A program made the position numbers and the translations under genes. Below are positions 9,718-21,439 of a stretch of DNA of 64,000 nt, piece by piece (the first letter of the stretch is position 1; every line of letters starts with the position of its first letter). The stretch is taken from positions 186,001 through 250,000 of the forward strand of contig ML210163.1 in NCBI GenBank assembly GCA_004369085.1. Reading direction: 5' to 3'. The notes beneath the pieces were generated by a model. The model saw only the letters and a program-made list of their open reading frames with translations. It did not search any database and was not told the origin of the DNA. Source of the DNA: Coprinopsis marcescibilis. Lineage: Eukaryota; Basidiomycota; Agaricomycetes; Agaricales; Psathyrellaceae.

Positions 9718-10672
9718 TCATGCATCCTGACATACCCTCGCCGACTGGGCTGCTACCGCTTGATCAGTAGGGCCTTCTTCGTCCTTCTGGAAAGTACCCT
9801 TGCTTCGTTCACCAGCAGAGGAGGATTCCTATCCATCACGACATGAAGTCAATACACATGTATTTCTTTCTGGCTCCATCAAAAGGACTTACAGCAGAGG
9901 CGCCATGATTCTCAGTCGCAACGAATGAGTCTTGCGCTGCCCTCTCCTTAGCAGAATCCAACTCCGCGTCGGAAACAGCGGCCTTGGGAACATTCGCCTT
10001 CTACAAGCGCAGAAAAAAACATTAGCACGAGACATACGATAACCATAGAAACAAGCCAAGGAAGGAGGCAATTCGACAATTGAAACTTTCCCCTTTCGAC
10101 GACCGGGAACAGTACATACCTCTTCCAAAGCCAATGATCCCGCAATGTTTGCCTCCGTGCCATCGTCGTCCGTCATAATCACAGGTGCGGGCTCGCTGGC
10201 GGCATGTGTTTCGGACTGTTTGTGGACTGCAGCTTTCGCTTCTGGGAACGCGTCGTGGGTCGCGGACGTAGGGTACTCGCGCTTGTCATTGTGGACCGCG
10301 TGGTGACTCAAGTCCTTGCGGGCTGACGGCGAGACGAGGTACAAGATCTACGCAAAATCACAAGTTTTAGTCAGTATAAGATGTACCAACGAGAACCAAT
10401 TGAACTGCGACATACCAAAGGACCGAAAATCAATGCTGAACCGATCTACCCAGAGTTCCAGTTGTCAGCAGCCCGTAGACCGACACTGCCAACGCGTAGC
10501 AGTACTAAAAAGCACCAGAAGAACTTACAATCCAAGGCTTGTCTGACTTGACGGGCGCAGCGTGCGCTTCGCTGGCCATGTTTCGGCGCGCGACCATCCT
10601 CCGTGGAGCAGTCATCTGCGCCCGACGTGCGCCAGCTTGCAAGAAGGTACGAGCAAATCGTGCAGTCGGCAT
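9718..10672 (-). CDS. single-pass membrane protein, probably mitochondrial, unknown function
   Basis: Five exons on the minus strand: 10529-10672, 10416-10445 (only 30 nt), 10120-10347, 9893-10000 and 9718-9828, all junctions phase 0 with GTAAGT/GTATGT donors. They give 206 residues. The N-terminus is rich in Arg and Ala and lacks acidic residues for about 30 residues, like a mitochondrial presequence. One hydrophobic segment (GSALIFGPLILYLVS, about residues 49-63) follows, and the rest is hydrophilic with many Ala, Glu and Ser. I do not recognise the family. The last exon reads to TGA, but a GTATGT just before the stop leaves room for a different 3' end. The stop lies next to the end of the galectin duplication unit. 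Confidence 0.7.
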
Positions 10673-11301
10673 TTTCGTTGATTTGAGGAGGTCAGAAAGA
10701 GTCTATCGACGATGTGCACGACGGTGGAATGTAGGAGCTCGTCGTGCGAACAGCTCACTGATGACGATGACGGGGCATCGGACGGGTCAGACCGGCAATG
10801 TATTCCAACGAAAATGACGTCTTCGCTATGAAATGATCTCATCATTTCGACCACCTTGGGCTGGGCGTCTCTGAGTCTCATTTGCATTGACTCAACAGAT
10901 TTCAGTGTAGTGACAAGGACAACATTGAAACAAAGTTCGTAAGAATGTAGAAAGAGTAGACTTTTCAAACGAAAGGAGCCTCAGAGTGCCGCATCGCGTA
11001 AAACGTCAGGATCCATACTATCTTCCGAATTTCAAATAGGATCTTGGGATTGGCAATTCGGCATCTTCATTGTTGGAATGTACGGAGTTTGGGTTTGAAA
11101 GAATGTCAGCAGAGGAAGAGCCTTTAGAACGCTGATCGAGAGAATGATAGGTAATGCAGGGATTCGAACGGTTGAAAAGTAAATTCTGCAGGTGCACCTC
11201 CGAGTCAGGGCTCAGAAAGAGTGCTGGGAACCTCAAGGACACCTAGGTAACACGGTGACATTAAACAGCAGTACCGAGCACTCGAAAAGGCCAGGCGTAC
11301 T

Positions 11302-13493
11302 TCACAAATCGAGATTGTACCCCCACAACGACCCCAACTTGGTCGCCAGTACCAACCCCATAGACGCCTTGAACGGATTCCTCGCACCCATCTCCTCATC
11401 CAACAGCCTACTCAGCACCAACCGCCTCCGTTCTTCCTCCAGATCCATCAATTCACAGTAGCCACCAGCCTCAGAAACAAAGGGATCCAACAGGTCAGTC
11501 AGGTACTTGAGCGGCGCAAGATTCGGATCGAGGCAGGTCGGGAAAACTGAAGTGAGCGTGGGCATGGGGACGCCAATAGTTGGAGCTGCAGTGTACGTCG
11601 ATTCCCAGCGGGCAGGAGGCTGCGCATTGCTACAAACTTCTGGAAGGTCGTATGAAGTGCTACCGCAGCCGACCAGATTTGAATTCATCTGGGAGTTGTT
11701 GTACTGCGTCGAAGCATAATACTACATGAGATTCAGCAATGCCTAGAAAAAGAAACGCATGAAACCACATACCGATTGATTCGCCATCGGCTGCACACAA
11801 TAACCATAGTTCGGAGTATTCTGTAGCACCGGATTATAGTTCCTAAAGTCCAGAGTCGCGTAGTATGGGTTATTCTGCAGTATATGATCTCTCGCAGTCC
11901 TATACGTGGTCGAAGCTGAGGACTCCGAAGGAACTTCTGCAGCGATAGTAGTAGCCGAAGCCTGGTCCTGAGTCGGAACCAAGGTCGAATAGGTCAAGAT
12001 GGGATGGGAAACCGGTGGCGGCGGTTCGTATCTCGTAAAGTTTGTATATTCGTGAGACCCGTTCTGCGTAGGAACTTGGTGAGGCTGAGGGTACACGTAC
12101 TCCTGAAGCCGCTGATTTTCTGTCTCGTCGCCAAGCCTAGAAGCGAGCTGAGAAGACTGATTCAAGATCGATTGTCGATCAATTCTCCTCGGCATAGCAG
12201 GAGAAACGACGAAGTTCGTATGCGTTGTCGATGAGAACTGTGGCTGGGACATGCTATCAGAATGTTCCGGGGTGTTGCCTACAGATATTCCGGCCGTTGT
12301 GGTTGAAGCTTTCCCAGAGATCGTTCCAGGCCCATGATTCAAGAACCGAGTGTGAAAAATGGGACCTTCGCCTGCGAATGACATCCTCCTTCGAACAGGC
12401 TTGACTGTTGAATAGGGTGTGTCGAGTGATCTTCCACTAACTGACGAAATGCCGACGGACCGCCTAGAGAGCTGATGGTCAACTGGCGGGGTGAGGCCCG
12501 CGGCCTCAGACGTTGACGCATGGCCTGGGCTACTGGAGTTTGTAGTTGTTAAAGGCGGTGGCGAAGAGTTCAGATGAGCGGCAAGAGAAGTAGGAATGAA
12601 AGCTGCAGAACGCGTCGAGGCAGAGCTAGAGTAATCATACGCGAGCTTGGGTTCGATTTGGGACGCTGCCTGACCAGAGTTCGCAATAATAACTCGTACA
12701 GTATCACCACGCAGAGAAGAAGTCGCCACAGATACATCGGCTGGAGGTGGCGTATAACGAAGCTCAACGCCTGTGTTCATCTCGGTTTTCACCTGTATGT
12801 CGCCAAGGATTCCTCGAGGCTTCGTCGAACCTTTCGTTTTCTTCTTACTGGGTCCTTCAGTGCCGTCCGTTTGTTTCGCAGCCTTCCTCTTCTTAACGAA
12901 GACAGTCGCAACAGCCACAGACTTAGCAGAGGCTTCACCCTCGATGATTTCCTTTTTGACAACGAGACTTTCTCTATCCGAGGACTATTAATTAATATGG
13001 ATTGTGAAAAACAAACAAATGAATGGAGCAAGTAAATGTACGCACGCGATCGCCTTGCTGAACGGCCGTCTGCGTGTCGGACGCGAGGTGAGTTTTTCGT
13101 GCCTTTGATCTTCGTCGTCCAAACCACGAAGATATCCACTTGCTCGGGCTATCAAGATGTAACAAGGACAGTCAGACAAGACAGCACGAGCAAGCCTCCG
13201 AACTCCAATAACAGCTGTGAGAGCAAAAATACGAAACCAGTGGATATATGCGTGCAAAAAAACAAGGTTTAAGGAGAAGAACGTCGACATAGTGTCGGTA
13301 TACCCAGAAAATCGCGATTAATGAGAATTTCTGCGCATACATACAGTCCTGTCTCCTTGGAAAGTGATTCCAACCGCTCAGTCGTCGTAGAAGTTTGTTT
13401 CTCGAAGGCAGCAACGAGAATTGCTGTCTGTGCTGTGTTTGCTCGAGTAACAAGCTTTTTTGTTGGAGAATTCTTGTCCTTTTGGGAGTCCAT
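11302..13493 (-). CDS. homeodomain protein with Arg at position 51
   Basis: Minus-strand exons 13345-13493, 13046-13148, 11773-12984 and 11302-11721 (introns of 196, 61 and 51 nt) give 627 residues. A homeodomain of standard spacing starts near residue 10: helix 1 with L16 and F20 (ILVAAFEK), L40, and helix 3 reading KWISSWFGRRRSKARK with W48, F49 and R53. Position 51, almost always Asn and in contact with adenine, is Arg here. The rest is low-complexity: a Lys/Arg-rich nuclear-signal-like stretch (KKRKAAK, SKKKTKG) and long Ser/Thr/Pro/Gln regions, as in fungal transcription factors. The start at 13493 is the first ATG in the homeodomain frame. An open frame of about 94 codons upstream (13499-13780) is in another frame and I could not splice it in. 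Confidence 0.72.
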
Positions 13494-14074
13494 TCGGGCC
13501 TAGCAGAGAGTATCGAGAAAGTAGATGGTAGAGCAACGGAAGGCTGGGGACTGCCGAGATTGCCGGAGGACCTGTACATTTGAGTGTCCGACACGGAATA
13601 TGCCGTTCGCATCCCGTGCGCACGGGCCATGTCGTGCCTTCGCTGGTTCCCGTCACCGTTATTACGTTTAGCTGATGTTCTCGGTCTTCTATATGATACT
13701 GCGTTGGCTAGTCGCGCAGTGGCTTGTCTGTAGCTGTATTGGAATTCTTTCCTTGCAGAAACTGAACTTTCCAGCGCCATAATATTTAAATTCTGCCACT
13801 ATCTACCGCAAAGACGACTGCCGTTTCGAAAGCAGACGTTACGGTTTCTCTTTAGCTTTATATCCTCGCAAAGTCACATTTACATGCTTTGCACTGTCCT
13901 CTTTGCCCAAAACAGCCCTCTACAGCTGTTGTGGTGTGGCAAGGTTCCAGAAGTTTCGATCACAGGTCTGCGATTGTGACAAATTCGACATTTAACAGCT
14001 TCCAACAGGTTATTTAACGCCCACCATCTTCTTCACTAACGATCCAACCTTCCCCCATCTTACTGACGATAGCA

Positions 14075-15757
14075 ATGCCCCTCAACTACTCCAAGTGGGA
14101 TAACCTTGAGGCTAGTGGACTTGATCTAATCAGGATGGGACGGCGAATGGCTGATTGATGTTTACACAGGTATCCGACGATTCAGATATCGAAGGACACC
14201 CAAATGTCGACAAGAAATCGCTCATCAGGCAAGCTCGACACTTGCTCAATCGCCCCAAGTTACTAAACAATTGTTGACTTAGGTGGAAACAGCGTGATAT
14301 CCATGAAAAACGCGAAGTGCGCAAACACAAGATCGCCCACTTGGAGGCTCAGATCGCATGCAACAATGTCCTGCTTCCACGCATAAAGGAGATCGCAGAC
14401 ACCCTGGCAAAGAAGGAATCACCGACAGCATACTGGACCAACCTTATCCAACAGCTCGACAAGCAGCCGTCGAAGGATTGTCCGCCTGGCAACGACCCAA
14501 CGAAGAAGGAACAAACCTACGATGGAATGCTCCTTAGCCTGCTCCAACGCGTATCTCAGGATTCGCTCGAGAAAGTGAAAGGGCTCGGCATATCTGTCCA
14601 ATCCGAGAAACAGGCGAGAATCGAGCAGGAGCTGGAAGCTGAGATGCGCAACCATGTCAAGCAACTGAGTGGAGCGATCCAGGAGGACCAGAAGGAGTTG
14701 GTCAAGGAAGTCGCAGAACAGAAGAAGAAGATCACGTCAGAAGATATTCATGAAGGCTTTGACAGCAAAGTGCGTCGTCCCCTTCCTCATTTTCATCCCA
14801 CTAAACTTATGATTGTGTTAGTATGTCCCACCTAAAGCTGAACCCCCGCCGGTCCCCCACGAGAAGATTACCAAACCTACCAGCAGCAAAGGAAAAGCCC
14901 AGGTCACCGAATTCGAGGTCCTCAACACAAAAAGCGTCGAAGCAGCAGCTGCATCGGACCCCGAAGACGACGACGACGACAGTGGACTCCCCCAGATGAC
15001 CCCAGCATTGGTTGAATTCTCCAAGCTCGCGCTTGGCGATTACGAAAAGTCGTTCAAATTCATCCAAGACCATCGTGATGTCTACGTTCCAGGAGCGTCC
15101 GATGCTCTTCTGGTCGCAGCGTTCGAAGCACAGAGCGAAGGCAAGTCCAAGTACGCAAAGCAATGTGTGCACCAGAGCCTACTCCTCCAATATTGCGAGA
15201 AACTAGGCAAGAACGGCGTTGGAATGTTCTTCAAGAAGTGAGTCGATTGTCTGCAGTACTCTTGGAGGCATATTGATCTATAATCGTCTAGGATGATCAC
15301 CGGAGACCCACGCGCGACTAAAGTGTTCGTCGAGGACGTTGAAAATACGTACGACCACCTCGTTGACCGAGTGAGGATCAGCAAGGAAGAGCAAGCACAA
15401 GACAACGCTGGCCGGGAACAAATCCAACTGGTGCCCGAAAACCCTGACGTCAAGATCTCCTTCAATGTTCCCGACGGACCTCCTCCCGAAAACCTTGTTT
15501 TGGAAGGCCCAGGGACAGAAGATCTTGATATTGAGCATGTACGAAAGGCTTTGCAATACCGTTGGGACGTCTTCGAGGCCTTCCCTCAAGACCTCAAGGA
15601 GGCTCTCAAGACCGACAAACTGGACCAGGTTAATAAGGTTCTTGCAAACATGGAGGTCGACGAGGCCGAGCTTGTTGTGTCCAAGCTCGACGATGCAGGC
15701 ATCTTGAACTTTGCAGAGGGCGGTATTCGGGATGAGACCGCGGGAGAGGCTGAATAG
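14075..15757 (+). CDS. CDC37: Hsp90 co-chaperone Cdc37
   Basis: Five exons (14075-14110, 14170-14228, 14283-14769, 14822-15237, 15292-15757) encode 487 residues, the usual fungal length. Cdc37 delivers client protein kinases to Hsp90 in the cytosol. The N-terminal signature is clear: MPLNYSKWDNLE, then VSDDSDIEGHPNVD with the conserved CK2 phosphorylation site at Ser14, then WKQRDIHEKREVRKHKI. A coiled-coil client-binding region follows, then the Hsp90-binding middle domain (ALGDYEKSFKFI..H, YAKQCVHQSLLLQYC) and the acidic C-terminal domain. The first two introns have GC donors (14111 GCTAGT and 14229 GCAAGC), which the conserved protein sequence forces; both end in AG. It converges with the F-box gene. 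Confidence 0.95.
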
Positions 15758-15934
15758 GAGTTGAGTGTGATTTTACGATTGAGAAACCTGTAAGCTGTTG
15801 TATCATACCTTTCTGACAATTTAAACACACTTTCTTTCCCTGACCCCTGCTCTCGTTTCATTCTAAACGTGTCTATCATTATTCTAAAGAAGCCTATTGG
15901 CCTGTAAATGGATCTCTACAAATATCGCCACCTC

Positions 15935-17509
15935 TTAAAAACTTGGGGCCTCCGACCAATCGTTCGAGAAGATAACCCCGTCGTACCAAATCCTCTCCGC
16001 TGGTAAGAACTCAACCTCCATCCCGTTCGCCACACTCTCCTCAAAGTATTTACATGCCCTCTTTCTTATCCCAACGTCGTTCAGCACGCTTGTCTCCGCC
16101 GAAACCAAGACTACTTTCTCGATCCTCGCGCAGCTAGGGCTTGTCGTGCGCGACTGGACGAGCTTTGCAAAGTAGTCGTCCTGCGTGATGAATGAAAAGT
16201 CGTCCGAAATTGTCGGCGCACGGCATCTGATGATTTTCAGTTTTGGGAGGAGAGGTTGACCCTTTTGTTGGCCCTGCGCATCATGCACCGAATCCGATTC
16301 AGACAAAGTCACAACTTGACCTCCTTCAACCATTAACGCATCCTTAATCGTCTTTAGTTGGTTCAGAGAATTATACAGCTCCAACGCCAGCACCTCCAGA
16401 TTCCCTGCAGCACCAAACAAATCCCGATAGTGCGTCTCGCTCAAGGGGTGGATGTTCAGCGTCAGCCGTCTAAGCGAGCCTAGATTGGCGTAAAACGCCT
16501 TTCGCCAAGACTCGGGCCAGTTGGAGGGGTTGAACGCGCCTACCCGGCTCGCTGTCAGCAGTCTCAGCGACTTGAGGCCCGGAAGGGTGCAGAACCGGAA
16601 GATGGTGGGGTACAGCACCAGCCTCCCGATCTCGTCTTCGCCGGAGGGAGGGAAGATGGCCACCTCCAGGTCGTGGAGGTGGGGCAGTGTCGCAGGGGCC
16701 TTTGCTGGCGACAACGCCAGTTCGTTCGGGGAAGTCATGCGTTCGATGAGAACTGCACATTGCAGGTTGATGCACGAGGACATGACGTTTGCGTAAAAGG
16801 CTGAATTGATGGCGAAGCATAGGACGAGGTGCGTGAGTTGCGACCAGGGAAGGGCGATGGGGACAAAGTCGTAGAAGCAGACTCGGCGGATGGATGGGGA
16901 TGCGTCGAAGCATGTTAGAGCTGGGGTCGACCTGTCGTGATGCTCCACTGAGACTGAAGGTGTATATCGCACAACCAGCGACTCGAGAAATGGGAAATGG
17001 CCAACAGGGAGCGCCTTCAGCGAGGTGAACGATTGGAGTTCAAGCGCAAGGTCCCTTACTCGCTGCAATAACGGCGAGCTGAATATTCCGACTGGACTAT
17101 TGCTGGTGTCTACGGGTCCTGTGTCTTCTGGTTCCTTGGTACCTGCTGGACCAAGGGTGCGAATGGTAAGGGACAGGGGCCTGCGTCCAGCGCGACCGAA
17201 CCAGTCTTGCAGCCTCTCTACAACATCAGCACTCCCAATGTCATCCTCCCCCTTTCCCTCTACCACAAGGTCCGTCCAAAGATTTGAATGTCCCAACGCA
17301 ACCTCCCTCCACGTCCTACACACATTGCACAAAACAACTGGAACCGAGTCTTGCCGCAGTGTGGGTTGAGAATTGCGACCGTAAGGCAGACAATAAGCGA
17401 ATATCTCTGCTAAGAGCTCCGGGGGCAGGAAATCCATGTAACAGGTCCTACGGAGGGAATCGGCTGGTGGAAGTCGAGTGGACATCTGTGGCTTAGTTAT
17501 ACTCGTCAT
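15935..17509 (-). CDS. F-box protein, basidiomycete type
   Basis: A single exon of 524 residues starting at ATG 17509. Near residues 28-80 it has the typical fungal F-box pattern: LPPELLAEIFAYCLP, then VVLCNVCRTWREVALGHSNLWTDL. Such proteins couple through Skp1 to SCF ubiquitin ligases. The rest carries weak leucine-rich repeats (for example LESLVVRYTPS, LKSLRLLTASRV, LRRLTLNIHPLS) that would bind the substrate, which is unknown. Expanded F-box families are normal in mushrooms. The start could also be the Met nine codons later. It is convergent with CDC37, with 177 nt between stops. Confidence 0.85.
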   Translation of the reverse strand: MTSITKPQMSTRLPPADSLRRTCYMDFLPPELLAEIFAYCLPYGRNSQPTLRQDSVPVVLCNVCRTWREVALGHSNLWTDLVVEGKGEDDIGSADVVERLQDWFGRAGRRPLSLTIRTLGPAGTKEPEDTGPVDTSNSPVGIFSSPLLQRVRDLALELQSFTSLKALPVGHFPFLESLVVRYTPSVSVEHHDRSTPALTCFDASPSIRRVCFYDFVPIALPWSQLTHLVLCFAINSAFYANVMSSCINLQCAVLIERMTSPNELALSPAKAPATLPHLHDLEVAIFPPSGEDEIGRLVLYPTIFRFCTLPGLKSLRLLTASRVGAFNPSNWPESWRKAFYANLGSLRRLTLNIHPLSETHYRDLFGAAGNLEVLALELYNSLNQLKTIKDALMVEGGQVVTLSESDSVHDAQGQQKGQPLLPKLKIIRCRAPTISDDFSFITQDDYFAKLVQSRTTSPSCARIEKVVLVSAETSVLNDVGIRKRACKYFEESVANGMEVEFLPAERIWYDGVIFSNDWSEAPSF

Positions 17510-18229
17510 CAAAGAGGAAGGCTACTTAATATAAAAGTCTCACCACTCTCGAAGTGCTGGCAAAACCGGGGTAAGAAGCGTAGCTCGATGACAACCCGCG
17601 ACCGACGCGCTGTAGCTTATAACCTTGAAGCTTGAGCTCGGAAGATGGGATCAGACCTCGAGTCACCAAGTCGAATCCGTTTCATTCTGACCTTTCCCCA
17701 ACGAATCTACAATCTGCACAGCAATGCGTCCGAACATGCATCATCACCGGAGGAGCTGAGCAGGTTGCTATTTCGTAAATAAGACACGCTCATCAAAACA
17801 CGCGTTTCCGAGTCGGGCATCGTGCCTTTCTTCGCTGACATGTAAACGGAGAGGGTGAATAAATAACTCGAAATGTGGAGGGAAACGAGGTGTGATGCTC
17901 TCCGAGACAGGTATAAGAGGTAGTCATTGTCCAAGGCGTTGCGTTCGTACCAGTTCTGGGTCGTTCCCACAACGTCCAGCCATCACGAGGCAACACTCGC
18001 TTACTATGATACCGGGGTTTGTTCCAATCCCCAACCACCCCAGGATAGAAGTGGATGAGAAATTGACATTGGCGTTAATGACCGAAGCGTACGGACAAAG
18101 TCCAGCAAGGGGAGGCTGCATGCCGTTCCCAGAAGCAAAAGGAGACACATTAATATCTATAAATAAAAACAGGAAACACTACCGTGACGGAGGTGGAGAT
18201 GTGGATACAATCGGATAATGGCCGGGAAC

Positions 18230-20750
18230 TTAAACCCTCTTGGTGAACACAAGTGGGACACGGGTGGGACTGCAGGCACTGTCAATGAACCGGCCAATAT
18301 AACTCGAGGATCAGAGCTCACGTTAGCGTCAGAACCTCTTTGGAGGCAAAAATGCGTTCGTAACGCTGTTCGAAGGTCTCGGAAGAGAATTGAGGCTCTT
18401 CCTTAATGCTAACCTTGTACCTCGAGATGAACATAGCCATCACGGTAATGGCCTCTGTCTCGAAGAACCTAATCTGATATTAGACCTTTGTCCCTGAGTG
18501 CTTTCGTGAACGTTGCTCACCTTCTTCCGGGGAATGCTCGAGGGCCTGTCAAGTTGTCAGGATTGCAAGAGCTATGACATCATTGGGTATGTGACGCTCA
18601 CCAGAGCTGAAGGGGATGAATGCATCACGTCGGTAAGCTTCCAAGAACCTCTCCGGTTTGAAAGCCAAAGGATCTTTCCAATACTGGGCTAAACATGCAT
18701 CGAGACGACGTCAATGTTGTTAAAATTGCAATGATTTTGAGCACGTACGTTTATAATGCAATCCCGCCGCATCTACGGTGAGCGTAGAGCCTTTCGGGAT
18801 CGGGATAGTCTTCTTTTCACCACTCCTGTTGGTGATATCTAGGTGGTATCCACGGCCACAAACTTTGGATTTGACGTAACCTATCAAGCGATGAGAAACG
18901 AAAGCAGTTAAGAGCTGTGATAAATATACTGACTGGGGGGAATACACGCATAGTTTCATAAAGCACGCTGTTTGAACCATACAGTAAGCCACGCGTTTGA
19001 TGACGGGCGCTTCCATACTCACGCGGTACAACGGGCCAGACGAGGTAGGTCCCCATAACTCTATATAGCGTACCTTGAATGAGAACAGGGGATAAAAACA
19101 GCGTACCAACTCACTGGTACTAGCCTGCCTTCGAGGACAGAGGTGATATGCTTATACAGAGCCTCCTGTTCATCGGGGTACATTGACAAAAGCGCGAAAG
19201 TAAAGGCCAGGGTATGCGCAGTCGTCTATGCATCAATGGTCAGCCGCACAGCAAAAACAAAAAGGGATAAAGAGAATCAACCTCGTGCCCGGCGATGAGG
19301 AAAATAAAAATGTTCCCTGTTACAACGGCTAAGTACAGATGATAGGATCGAGTATGAACAAAGTTACCTTTGACTTCCGCATCAGTTAATCTATCATCTG
19401 AGTCTTCGTTGTTCGCAAGGATGATGCTGAAGAGATCGGTGCCTTCAGGATCTGGAGAGTTCTTCTTTTCCTCCAGCGTCTCGGACAAATGTGCCTTGAA
19501 AGTTACATTGTTAAGCACAGCGCGTGGGTAAATTTCACCACTTACTCCCAGTTCTTCGTAGGATATCTGGGCTTTCCTGAGTCGCTCCGTTAGCCCCATT
19601 GCAAATGCAGTTACGACCACTCTCAGGTAGAAGTCCGAGGTCATTCCGTGGAGAGCCTGGTTAAAAGTCATTCTATGGCCCGGTTTGAGACCGGGCTCGA
19701 TTTCCCATGACGCTTTGTTGCCAAAGACTGTACACTTCTTGGTTCATCGCCGAAAGAATCGCTGTGTAGAAGGAACCTCACCAGCAGCACCGAGAACCAA
19801 AAGCGCAATCTGTTTTCCATTGAGATGCGGGACAATACATGATAAAATATGCACACCTTGTAAGTCAAAGACGTGCAGTGGTCAAACTCGATAGTGGCTT
19901 TGTCTCTCCAAACCTCTTCAAAAAGTTCGGACAGTATGCTTACCGTCTCTTTGAATACCAGTCTGTTGTTGCGCTAATATGACTCGCGTGAACATTCAAG
20001 AAACGAGATATGAAATGATATAGCTACCTCGGTAAATGCAGGTGATACAAGCTTCTTGTATTTCTTCCATTTCGCTCCCTCTGCAGAGATGATGTGGGGG
20101 CCGTATCTCCAATCGCTCGTACACCTCCACAGGTTTTATGAAGCGCCCGACGGATGATGAGGTCACTTCCTATGCCACGGAATAATCAATATTAATCCCC
20201 CGTGGTCCTTGTGTCACATTGGTGTACCAAGCACGACATACCTTGATGACATCTGCGTCGGCGAGGGCAAAAACTATAGGACCAATTACAGAAACCTATC
20301 GACGAGGTCAGTTGCTGAGCGTTGAATATTGAATCCTGATGAACAGGTAAGCTGCGGTAGATGCACACCTCTGAGAGAACGTCCCACCCATATTTTTCGT
20401 ATTCTGTCAAGGCCAGGCGTCAGTGATCAGTGACCACGCATAAGCCTTTGCGTCGGAAGAGATGTTTCCGGGACATACCGGAGCGTTTGAGTTTGATACG
20501 GCTGTTGGCTCCTTCAGTGACCCATCGCAAAGGAGGCAAGAAGGCCGTTAGAATTCTCAGTGAAGAAAGTAGCTGTCACTTTCCGGCGTGATTTCTGTGA
20601 AATAGACGCGTTAGACCCTTAGGCCTGAATAATACTATGTCCCCATCTTTGCACATGTAGTACTTACTGTATAGCCCTCACATCGTTCACAAATGCCAAA
20701 GCCTTGCGACAGATAAAGACCGATAGTGGAAGAAGGTAAAGGGAAGGCAT
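18230..20750 (-). pseudogene. cytochrome P450, decayed duplicate (copy A)
   Basis: Follows P450 copy B (21935-24414) exon by exon and shares most introns. It is disabled in three ways visible by comparison. (1) CGA in B is TGA here at 20576-20578, in frame near the N-terminus. (2) Near 20103 two nucleotides are missing relative to B, within the segment corresponding to EIYGPHII, which shifts the frame. (3) The haem-ligand codon TGT of B is TTC (Phe) at 18532-18534, so the loop reads GPRAFPGRR. The I-helix AGHE/TTAHT, the ETMR motif and the C-terminal FTKRV are still readable, so the loss is fairly recent. The promoter is interrupted by the MITE at 21007-21408. Confidence 0.88.
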
Positions 20751-21006
20751 CGCCGAATGTTGTTAGGCGATTCAGGAGTGGTGTTAATTTCCCCGCTCTT
20801 GGTGCCAGCCTTTTATATGTGCTGGTCGGGGTGCTGGTGTGGGCGGCGCTGATGAGTTGGCGCTACCGATGCGCCCATCCTGAAACAAACACAAAGTTTA
20901 TGTCCATGTGTACTGCGCCTGTGTTGCACCCTATATGCAAACAAAATGGGGAGCTCGGATCCAAGAGGATTCGACCCTGCCATCTATGCGTGCAGGGCTT
21001 GTGCAA

Positions 21007-21408
21007 CATCACCAAAACTCGGTTGGCGTTCTCAAGAATTTTCACAAATTTTAAATATGCAAAGACCTTTTCAGCGTCGAAAAGCTTTTCTGCACTGAAA
21101 AGGTCTTTAATAATTGAAAAACTAATCTACATCTTTTATATATAAGCAGGATACTTTAAAAAGTGGGGAAAAGCTTGAAAAAGATGTCCGGGTCAGGGCT
21201 TTTGTAATGCGGTTCCAAGTCATAGTGTTTCCATTTTATATATTTGAACGCTGCCAGCTCCGTCACTCTTAGGAACAACTTAGGAAGGCAAAGTGGGTTN
21301 NNNNNNNNNCTTTTCGAGCCTTTATACAACATGTGTGCATCTTTTCTAACATGGACTTTCTTTTCAAATGACAGAAATATACGGCAAGCAAGTCCCTTTT
21401 CGGTAATG
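21007..21408. mobile_element. MITE-like element, copy 2 (contains assembly gap)
   Basis: The second copy of the element at 2309-2813, with left end CATCACCAAAA and right end CGGTAATG. The dinucleotide AA flanks both ends. The middle of the element (about 110 nt present in copy 1) is replaced by ten N. It lies in the region between dead P450 copy A and the oxidase remnant; without the element this interval would be about 525 bp, close to the 498 bp of the intact pair at 24415-24912. It therefore looks like an insertion after the duplication. Confidence 0.75.
21300..21309. other. assembly gap (10 N)
   Basis: Ten N inside MITE copy 2. By comparison with copy 1 the true missing length is around 110 nt, so ten is a placeholder. 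Confidence 0.95.
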
Positions 21409-21439
21409 AAGACGGTCTCAAATTATTGCTTGGGAGTCC

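Larger units (their letters stand above)
7545..9735. repeat. tandem segmental duplication, unit 2
   Basis: The second copy of the unit at 5300-7480 contains the galectin fragment, the intergenic region, galectin copy 6 and its 3' flank. Similarity continues to about 9735, reaching the 3' end of the next gene on the minus strand (stop at 9718). Confidence 0.8.

Noticed and set aside
13499..13780. Upstream open frame (about 94 codons) as exon 1 of the homeodomain gene
   Set aside because: It is in another frame and no donor/acceptor pair of sensible size restores the homeodomain frame. It may be 5'-UTR or a separate short frame.
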